From Anaerolineae bacterium (GTDB lineage Bacteria; Chloroflexota; Anaerolineae; B4-G1; SLSP01), in NCBI GenBank assembly GCA_016934645.1, contig JAFGSL010000116.1:1-11382 (forward strand): DNA of 11,382 nt, given 5' to 3'. The number at the start of each line of letters is the position of its first letter. Within the stretch, counting starts at the first letter, position 1. Of this stretch, positions 1-7,000 are shown piece by piece. A program made the translations under genes and the position numbers. The notes below the pieces were generated by a model, which was not told the origin of the DNA, did no database searches, and saw only the letters and a list, made by a program, of their open reading frames with translations.

Positions 1-1
1 G

Positions 2-1267
2 ATCTTCAGCCACGACGATCTCACCATCAACGGCGATGGCGCGCTCACCGTCAACGCGAACTACAACAACGGCATCCAAAGCAAGGACGACCTCAAAATC
101 ACTGGCGGGACGATCACGGTTAACGCGACCAACGACGGCCTCAAGGGCAAGGATTCCATCGCGAGCAAGGCTGGCGTGATCACCATCAACGCGGGCGCGG
201 ATGGGCTACAGACCACCAATGCAGAGGAAGCGGAGAAGGGCTACATCGCCATCGAAGGCGGCACGCTCACGATCATGGCGGGTCTGGATGGCATCCAGGC
301 CGAGACGAGCCTGGCGATTAGCGGCGGCAATCTGACGGTCACGTCGGGGGCGGGTTCGGGCGATCGCACCGTGGACAGCGCCAAAGGGCTGAAGGCCGGC
401 GTGAATCTGGCGATCTCCGGCGGAACGATTCAGATTCAGGCGGCAGACGATGCGATCCATTCCAACGGCACACTCACCATCGACGGGGGCAACCTCGTTC
501 TGGCATCCAGCGATGATGGTATACACGCCGACGCGATGCTGGTCATCAACAACGGCGACGTCAACATCACCCAGTCCTACGAAGGCCTCGAAAGCGCGGT
601 GATCATCATCAACAACGGAACCGTGCAAGTCGTATCCAGCGACGACGGCGTCAACGTGAGCGATGGAACGGGCGGCGGGATGATGGGAGGCCGGGGCATG
701 GAGACAATCTCGACTGGGAGCTATCTGGAGATCAACGGCGGCTACATCTACGTCGACGCGGGCGGCGACGGCCTGGATTCCAACGGTATGGGCACGCTTA
801 ATGCCGGGGTCGTCATCGTCAACGGCCCCATCAACAACGGGAACGGCGCACTGGACGTCGGCGGGAATCTGGTGGTCAACGGCGGATTCCTCGTCGCCGT
901 CGGCAGCGCGGGGATGGCACAATCGCCCAGCACCGCATCCACGCAGTATTCTGCGCTGATCACCTTGCAGCAAACACGACAGGCCGGCAGCATCGTCCAC
1001 ATCGAAAGCGAAGACGGCGAGAACATCCTGACCTTCGCGCCGACGAAGACGTACCAAACCGTCGTCATCTCTTCGCCGGAGATGGAGAACGGGGCCACCT
1101 ACATCGTGTATGCAGGCGGGCAGGCCACGGGGACAGTAACAGACGGGCTGTACACAGACGGGACATACACCGCCGGCACACAAGTTTCCAGCTTTACGAT
1201 TGCCAGCATCGTCACCGGACAGAGCCCCGGGATGGGCGGTCCCGGTGGTGGTCGCGGGCGACCGTAG
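2..1267 (+). CDS. Cthe_2159-type carbohydrate-binding beta-helix protein, 5' end outside window
   Basis: The reading frame is open from the window edge to a TAG at 1265-1267 (421 codons visible). A GTG at 176 is only an internal codon, because the same repeat pattern continues upstream of it. The protein is built of short rungs such as 'LTINGDGALTV', 'LAISGGNLTV' and 'LTIDGGNLVL', with turns 'NDGL', 'DDAIHS', 'DDGIHA' and 'DDGV', typical of a right-handed parallel beta-helix. This matches the Cthe_2159 (DUF4353) family, whose founding member is an extracellular protein that binds cellulose and acidic sugars and resembles pectate lyases in fold. The many Asp/Asn turns could hold calcium. The tail is Gly/Pro/Met-rich ('GMGGPGGGRGRP'), with a similar patch near residues 222-232 of the visible part. 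The signal peptide or lipobox should lie upstream of the window. The CotH gene follows after 80 nt, a pairing seen in many genomes, often with a VTC-type polyphosphate polymerase nearby. Binding rather than cleavage is inferred. Confidence 0.82.
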   Translation: MFSHDDLTINGDGALTVNANYNNGIQSKDDLKITGGTITVNATNDGLKGKDSIASKAGVITINAGADGLQTTNAEEAEKGYIAIEGGTLTIMAGLDGIQAETSLAISGGNLTVTSGAGSGDRTVDSAKGLKAGVNLAISGGTIQIQAADDAIHSNGTLTIDGGNLVLASSDDGIHADAMLVINNGDVNITQSYEGLESAVIIINNGTVQVVSSDDGVNVSDGTGGGMMGGRGMETISTGSYLEINGGYIYVDAGGDGLDSNGMGTLNAGVVIVNGPINNGNGALDVGGNLVVNGGFLVAVGSAGMAQSPSTASTQYSALITLQQTRQAGSIVHIESEDGENILTFAPTKTYQTVVISSPEMENGATYIVYAGGQATGTVTDGLYTDGTYTAGTQVSSFTIASIVTGQSPGMGGPGGGRGRP

Positions 1268-1278
1268 GGTGAAGGAAC

Positions 1279-1308
1279 GCGGACGGCTCGTCCGCTCAAG
1301 TGCGGACG
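1279..1308 (+). promoter_or_regulatory. Two mutually exclusive hairpins between the beta-helix and CotH genes
   Basis: The segment gcggacg (1279-1285) can pair with cgtccgc (1289-1295) over a 3-nt loop. That middle segment can instead pair with a second gcggacg (1302-1308) over a 6-nt loop. No T-run follows, so this is not a standard terminator. It sits 40 nt before the CotH start, within the presumed operon mRNA. It could stabilise or process the message or tune CotH expression; the function is unknown. Confidence 0.4.
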
Positions 1309-1333
1309 GGACGCCCGCGATCCATAACAACCT

Positions 1334-1338
1334 GGAGG
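1334..1338 (+). promoter_or_regulatory. Ribosome binding site fixing the CotH start
   Basis: GGAGG lies 9 nt before the ATG at 1348. It supports that start over the in-frame GTG at 1300, which would put 16 Arg/Thr-rich residues ahead of a clear lipoprotein signal. Confidence 0.75.
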
Positions 1339-1347
1339 AAAACGAAA

Positions 1348-2988
1348 ATGAAACGTAACTTACTCTTGATAATAACGATCATAACTTTGTTGCTCTCAGC
1401 CTGCAACACCGCAGGAACTGACGTTACATCCGTCAATGGCGCATCCGCAGTGCTCGCGCAAGAGGCCCAACCAACGGCCACAAGCACTACTAGCGACAGC
1501 GGGGAAGACGACGGCGTCGCCCGCCCGGACGGCTGGAGCGAAGCCACGCACGCCAAGTCCGCCGATCCCAACTACGACGTCGTCTTCCCGCAGGACGAGG
1601 TCAACCGCATCGACATCGTCATTGAGCCAGAGAACTGGCAGGCGATGTTGGACGATATGGCATCGCTGTATGGCGAACCTGGCACGCGAACCGGGGAGAT
1701 GGGCGACAGACCCATGCGTCCAGGCGGCAACGCACCTCAGGAACGCCCCGCCCCACCCGCTGACGACGCACCTCGGGAGCGCCCCGCCGCACCCGCCGGT
1801 CAGGCGCCTCCGGCAGCCCAAGGCGACCGTCCGATGGGCGGGCCGCAAGGCGGGATGCCGCCAGAAGGCGGGATGCCGCTGGAAGGCGGCGAAAATCCCA
1901 TCTATGTGCCCGTCACCGTAGCCTTCGAGGATGACACGTGGGCCAACGTGGGCCTACGCTTCAAAGGCAACTCGTCGTTGAGATCCACGTGGAACAGCGG
2001 CAATATGAAGCTCCCACTGCGCCTGGACTTCGACCAGTTCGAGGACGCGTATCCTGAGATTGACGACCAGCGCTTCTACGGCTTCGAGCAACTGACCTTC
2101 GCCAGCAACTTCAACGATGCCTCTTTCTTGCGCGAGAAAGTGACCGCCGACATCTTCCGCGAAGCGAGCGTGCCCGCCGCGCAAACCGCCTTCTACGAAG
2201 TCTACATCGACTACGGCGACGGTCCCGTCTACTTCGGTCTCTACACCGCTGTCGAGGTGGTGGATGATACCGTCATCGAGACGCAGTTTGATGATGATGA
2301 CGGCAACGTCGCCGGCGATGGCAACGCCTACAAACCGTCGGGCAACGGGGCGACCTTCGCCGAGGGGACGTTCAGCGAGGCTTCATTCGACAAGCAGACC
2401 AACGCGAGCGAGGAGGATTGGAGCGACATCCAGGCCCTGTTCGACGCGCTACACGCCGACACACGGGCCAGCGATCCGGCAGCGTGGCGCGCTGGGCTAG
2501 AAGCCGTCTTCGATGTAGACGGCTTCCTCAACTGGCTCGCGGTCAACACCGTGGTGCAAAACTGGGACACGTACGGGACGATGTCGCACAACTACTACCT
2601 TTACCACGATCCAACGACGGATCAGATCGTCTGGATTCCCTGGGACAACAACGAGGCACTCAGTTCCGGGAAGCGGGGCAACCTCTCACTCAGTCTGAAC
2701 GAGGTCGGCAATAACTGGCCCTTGATCCGCTACCTGCTGGACGACAAGGTTTACTACGCGCAGTACGTGGCCTACGTGGACGCGGTCATCAACACTGCGT
2801 TCGATCCCGAAAAGATGGAGACGACCTATAACGAACTGGCCGAGATGATCGAACCTTACGTCCTCGCCGAAAACGCGGAGCACACCTTCTTGCGGTCGGG
2901 AGCCAATTTCTACGCGGCTATCGAAGCGCTGGTCGAGCACGCCTACGCCCGTTACGATGCGGCGGTAGAATTTGTCGCGGGGCAGTAG
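1348..2988 (+). CDS. CotH kinase family lipoprotein
   Basis: 546 residues, ending in two successive TAG stops. The N-terminus (residues 1-19, lipobox LSAC with Cys19) is a lipoprotein signal, so the protein should sit on the outer face of the cytoplasmic membrane. A Ser/Thr/Asp-rich spacer follows to about residue 70. The CotH fold is recognised by 'VGLRFKGNSS' (201-210), 'KLPLRLDF' (221-228), 'YFGLYTAVEVVDD' (295-307), 'QNWDTYG' (404-410), 'NYYLYHDP' (415-422) and 'PWDNNEA' (431-437). Asp433 is the likely metal-binding residue. CotH of Bacillus is an atypical secretion-pathway Ser kinase of spore coat proteins. Here the substrate is unknown, and extracellular ATP use would need explaining. 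A Pro/Gly/Met-rich insertion (about 113-183) interrupts the domain between its first strands. The second acidic position seen in many CotH active sites appears to be Asn435, so activity is not certain. It is probably co-transcribed with the beta-helix gene, which may be its partner. Confidence 0.85.
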   Translation: MKRNLLLIITIITLLLSACNTAGTDVTSVNGASAVLAQEAQPTATSTTSDSGEDDGVARPDGWSEATHAKSADPNYDVVFPQDEVNRIDIVIEPENWQAMLDDMASLYGEPGTRTGEMGDRPMRPGGNAPQERPAPPADDAPRERPAAPAGQAPPAAQGDRPMGGPQGGMPPEGGMPLEGGENPIYVPVTVAFEDDTWANVGLRFKGNSSLRSTWNSGNMKLPLRLDFDQFEDAYPEIDDQRFYGFEQLTFASNFNDASFLREKVTADIFREASVPAAQTAFYEVYIDYGDGPVYFGLYTAVEVVDDTVIETQFDDDDGNVAGDGNAYKPSGNGATFAEGTFSEASFDKQTNASEEDWSDIQALFDALHADTRASDPAAWRAGLEAVFDVDGFLNWLAVNTVVQNWDTYGTMSHNYYLYHDPTTDQIVWIPWDNNEALSSGKRGNLSLSLNEVGNNWPLIRYLLDDKVYYAQYVAYVDAVINTAFDPEKMETTYNELAEMIEPYVLAENAEHTFLRSGANFYAAIEALVEHAYARYDAAVEFVAGQ

Positions 2989-3000
2989 TAGATGAAGCAG

Positions 3001-3035
3001 ACCTGACAGGTTTCGGAAAACCTGTCAGGTTTTTT
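3001..3035 (+). terminator. Intrinsic terminator after CotH
   Basis: A perfect 13-bp stem (3001-3013 with 3018-3030) encloses the loop cgga, and six T follow at 3030-3035. It begins 12 nt after the CotH stop and should end the beta-helix/CotH operon. Confidence 0.9.
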
Positions 3036-3192
3036 CGTTACTCAAGCATTCGCCATATTGAAATAGAGGTTGAACCCGGCACACCCCAGAACATCGCAAC
3101 TTTCCTCACCGAGGACTCGTATTGGTACATGGCCTGTGCGAACGCAGTACGGGCGTTGAAAAATTATCCGACACGAGAAAGGAGCTATCGAA
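3036..3192 (+). other. Leader region of the pentapeptide gene, no confident promoter
   Basis: 157 nt between the terminator and the next start. No convincing -35/-10 pair was found, although the strong terminator upstream implies that a promoter must lie here. A short frame from ATG 3129 to TGA 3198-3200 (23 residues) overlaps the pentapeptide start by 8 nt. Its only possible Shine-Dalgarno (GAGGA, 3111-3115) is 13 nt away. The same frame is open further upstream, back through the terminator, without a start codon, so a gene relic is possible but not shown. The ribosome site for the next gene, AAAGGAG (3178-3184), is 8 nt before its ATG. Confidence 0.45.
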
Positions 3193-3909
3193 ATGAGTGA
3201 AGAAACCACCACTGTTGAACCGACCGTGACCGAACCAGTCGTCAAGCTAACCACCGAGCAGGTTTTTGAAAAGATGCGCACCACGCGCGACCTGACCGGC
3301 GCCGATCTCAGCGGTATGGACCTGGCAGGCGCAAAGTTCGCGGGCATGAAGATGGCCGGCGTGAACCTATCCGGCGCGAACATTCCCGGCGGCATCTTCG
3401 CGGGTGCGGACATGCCCGATACCAACCTCGCCAACGCCGACATGGTCGGAGCGAAGATGATGGGCGTCAATCTGCTCAAGGCCGTGCTCACCAAAGCCAA
3501 GCTCACCGCCGCGAAGTTTATGGGCGTCAACCTCGAAAAGAGCGACCTCTCCGGCGCAGAGATGACGGACAGTGCTTTGATGGGCGTCAACCTGACCGGC
3601 AGCCAACTGCGCGGCACCAAGCTGCTCGGCGCAAAGATCACAGGCACCAACCTCAAAGACGCCGATCTGACCGAAGCCGACCTCACCGGGACCACACTCA
3701 AGCGCGTCGACGTGAGCGGCGCGGACTTCACCGGCGCGAGCACCACCGGCGCGCGCGCCAGCAAAGTCAACTGGGACGCCGCCAAGACGCCACCCGCACA
3801 GCTTCCCGAACCCCTGCCTGAGCCGCCCGCCTGGTTGCCCGGCGTCATCGCCGGCGTCGCCGTTGTGCTGATCCTCGTGGCGCTGCGGAAGAAGAAGGGC
3901 AAGCGGTAG
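3193..3909 (+). CDS. Pentapeptide-repeat protein with C-terminal membrane segment
   Basis: 238 residues. After an acidic/Thr-rich N-terminus (1-33), about 30 pentapeptides run in unbroken register: every fifth residue from Leu34 to Phe179 is Leu, Met, Phe, Ile or Val, with Ala/Gly/Val two places earlier. This predicts a right-handed quadrilateral beta-helix of about 7-8 coils. The register decays near 184-194. A Pro-rich linker (about 199-213) leads to one hydrophobic helix (214-231) and a basic end, RKKKGKR. Pentapeptide proteins range from gyrase-protecting DNA mimics (Qnr, MfpA) to structural or anchor proteins. This one is rich in Lys as well as Asp and has no Qnr-like loops, so gyrase protection is not suggested. 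No signal peptide is visible, and an in-frame stop at 3157 with no ATG after it rules out a longer form. The start has AAAGGAG 8 nt upstream. The gene seems to stand alone. The family is clear; the role is unknown. Confidence 0.88.
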   Translation: MSEETTTVEPTVTEPVVKLTTEQVFEKMRTTRDLTGADLSGMDLAGAKFAGMKMAGVNLSGANIPGGIFAGADMPDTNLANADMVGAKMMGVNLLKAVLTKAKLTAAKFMGVNLEKSDLSGAEMTDSALMGVNLTGSQLRGTKLLGAKITGTNLKDADLTEADLTGTTLKRVDVSGADFTGASTTGARASKVNWDAAKTPPAQLPEPLPEPPAWLPGVIAGVAVVLILVALRKKKGKR

Positions 3910-3931
3910 ACGAAGAGACATCAGCAGATTA

Positions 3932-3982
3932 ATCAACAGATTGAGCGGATTCGATAGATCAGAATCCGCTCAATTTGTTGAT
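3932..3982. terminator. 21-bp inverted repeat between convergent genes, likely bidirectional terminator
   Basis: The arms 3932-3952 and 3962-3982 are complementary over 21 positions with one mismatch, around a 9-nt loop. It lies 22 nt after the pentapeptide stop and 27 nt beyond the stop of the opposing regulator. Neither side has a proper T-run, so classical intrinsic termination would be inefficient. It may act as an mRNA 3' end barrier for both genes. Confidence 0.55.
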
Positions 3983-4009
3983 GGAAGGCTACATAATCTC
4001 ACAATGGCC

Positions 4010-7000
4010 TCAGCCCACACCTGTATGCACGCGTTCCCACTCAGTGACAATATCCCGGTGCGCAGCTACGTTCTCCAGAAACGAACGCCGCAAGACCTCA
4101 TCGTCAATTCTTGCGGCCAGTTCCTGGAGCAATGTGTGGGCCTTTTCAAGAACAGCATCCCCTCGTTCATCTTGTGCAGTTTTTAGCACTCGATAACACA
4201 TCAGGTAAATTCCGGCGGGGTAGAGAGTCTGGCTAATCAGGTCCGCGGTATCGATTTCGCACAATACTTCGTTCACATACGTTAAAGCCTCGGTAATCTG
4301 GCCCTGATGCGTGTAGATATTTGCGAGGCCAACGAGCGCTGATGCTCGGCGACCGGGTTTGTCACCCACTTCTAAAGCTCGTTTATAGGTCACTGTAGCT
4401 TCCTCAAGATCACCCAGTGCGGCCAACGCTTGACCGATGACCAACAAAGCATCAAATTTGCGCCAGGTAGCTCCTTTCTGAGCTTCGGTGAATGCCCGCT
4501 GACCAAACTCTAGTGCAGTTTCTGGGTTTCTTTGGCAAAATTCCATCTCGCTTCGCCAAATATTACTTACTATTCTGAATCCTAAATCGTCAAGATCCTG
4601 TCCTATCTGCAGTTGCCGTTCGCTACATAATCCAGCCTCCTCATACTGACCTAGAATTAAGCAAACTCTTGTCAAATAAGATAACACATATCCTTCTCCA
4701 AATACCTCACCAACCTTTTGGAAAGTATTTTGTGACCGCTGCAAATATGCCGATCCTTCAGCGTAAAGCCCCAACCCAACTGTAGTTTCTCCAAGGCCCT
4801 CCAACACCCAGCCTTGTTCACGCAAATTTCCAATACCATAATGCAAACGGAGAGCGCGCATTTGGTAGTCTCGAGCGGTGACTAAATCGCCCTGCCAGAG
4901 ATATGAAGCTCCGATATGACCTTGTGCTCTAGCCATTCCTAAACGATCACCCAAGTTTTGGTAGAGCGTAAAACACCGTTTGAGGCAACTTCTTGCTTGA
5001 TCAAATCTGTGTAAGAGCAAGCTATATAGAAGTCCCATCTCAGCTAAGGCTTGTGCTTCTATATTATCTAGGCGTTCCGCTCTAGCTAAGGTGATGGCTT
5101 CAGTCAGGTGGGCCTCGGTGTCTTCGATTTGAGCATTGTGCGATCGGAGTACACGTGCCCATATCAAGTGACCGAGGGCCTCAAGCCGTACACTCCGCGC
5201 GATCGTTGCCAATCGAATGGTCTGCTGTGATGCTACGATCGCTTCGTCAAACTTGCCTAAAAGATACGCATGCTGTGCGCGCCGTTGGTATACTTCACCA
5301 AGTCGTTCGGCTCCTGTTGGTGTTCCATCATTCAAAGTTTGTGCAAGTGCCTGAAGTTTATCTAAATCGTTGAGCTGAAGCTCTCGTAAACCTTGGAGAT
5401 CGTGAAGTTGTTCTAGATTCAGTAAAAGATCGTATCGTTTGGTGGAAAGGGTCTCTGGCGTTAAGGCAAGCGCGCGTTCCAAATAGTCAGCGGCCTCCGC
5501 GTTAGCAAATTGCGCTGTCGCTTGCTCTGCGGCACGGCACAGATAGTTCCTCGCCTGTTCTACATCCCCGCTCCGATCCCAATGATAGGCGAATAGCCCG
5601 AGATTCTCTTCAATGTGCTCCGGGTACAGAGTTTCCAAAGCCTCGGCCACGCGGCGATGGAGAACACGACGCGCGCGACGCAGCAACCCACCATAAACTG
5701 CTTCTAGCGTAAATTGGTGGTGAAAGATAAAGGCGCGTTCAGAAACGCGCGCGCGTTCCGGCAAGCGCGCCTGTTCGCGCATCATCCGCGCGCGTTGCAG
5801 AGTCACGAGATGGGCATCCAGGGTACTACGCTCAGCAATCGCCGCCAACAACGAGTAGGAGACAATGCGCCCGATCACCGATGCCAGTTGCAGCACCCGC
5901 TTGGCTCCCACCGGCAGGCGGTCGATGCGCGCCATCAACACACCGTACAAAGTATCGGGTAGGGTGAAATCCCCCAACGCCTGCGTGGCGTGCCACTGTT
6001 CTGTGCTTTCATCGTAGATGATGATGGCATTGTCAATCAATGAACGGACGATTTCCTCCACGTAAAAGGGATTGCCCTCGGCCCGTTCGAGAATGCGCCC
6101 ACGCAGTTCCGGTGGCAGAGATTCGATAGTTAAGAGATTGCCGACAAGTTGCGCACTTTCGTCCGACGAAAGCACCTTCAAGCGCACATCGATGTGCCGG
6201 TGTTCGTAGGTGCGAGCAGCGAGTTCACGGATATGCCAGCAGCCGCGCTCGCGTTCTGGGCGGAAGATACAGACAAAAAGCAGCAGCACGCGGTCGGTCA
6301 AGGCCAACAGGTGTTCCAGCAGCGCTAGCGAAATGGCATCAGCCCAGTGCAAATCCTCGCAGACGAGGACCAACGGTGTTTGTTGGGCGGCTGTTTCCAA
6401 GAGAGTTTCTACAGCGCGAAAGGTAAGGACCTGCAAGCCCTCAGCCTCAATCCCACGCAGTCGTGCCGTGGCGACTGCATCTAACGGCAGGGATAGCAGC
6501 CACACCAGGAAAGGGTAAACGTCGCTGAAAGCATCCGGACACACGGTGCGCACACGCTGCCGCAAAGTATCGACGACCTCCTCTGTCACCGCATCCGCCG
6601 GGACGTCCAGCCACGCGTGCAGCATATCGCGCCACACCTGGTAAGCACTGCTGGTGGCGTACGAAAAGCAGCGGCCCTCGATCCACTGCAGATTCGGTGA
6701 TTGCAGAGTGATTGATTTGTGTAGCTCGGCGACGAGGCGTGATTTTCCAATGCCGGCTTCACCCACGACGGTGACAATCCCGCCGATGCCGGAACGCAGG
6801 CGCTCAATTACTTTTCGCAGCGCTTGCAACTCGGTGTCGCGTCCCACCAGCGGCGAAGATAGCCCGGCAATGCCCCGCCCTTTGTCAACCTGTGGCCAAT
6901 GCGCCAACGGTTCATAGCCGTTCTCCCCAAGGAAGGTCCACGTGAACAGCGGGGCAACCAGACGGTGCGTCTCGTCGCTGACCCAGATGGTGCCGGGGTC

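Noticed and set aside
206..1330. 374-residue open frame on the minus strand across the beta-helix gene
   Set aside because: It is antisense to a clear repeat protein in GC-rich DNA. Its sequence is Asp/Val/Ala/Arg-rich filler mirroring the repeats, with no domain.
3042..3902. 286-residue open frame on the minus strand across the pentapeptide gene
   Set aside because: Its five-residue periodicity ('LTPI', 'FAP' units) is simply the antisense image of the pentapeptide repeat.
3193..3909. Qnr/MfpA-like gyrase-protection protein
   Set aside because: The pentapeptide register is uninterrupted with no Qnr-type loops, the repeats hold many Lys, and there is a membrane segment. Resistance is not supported.
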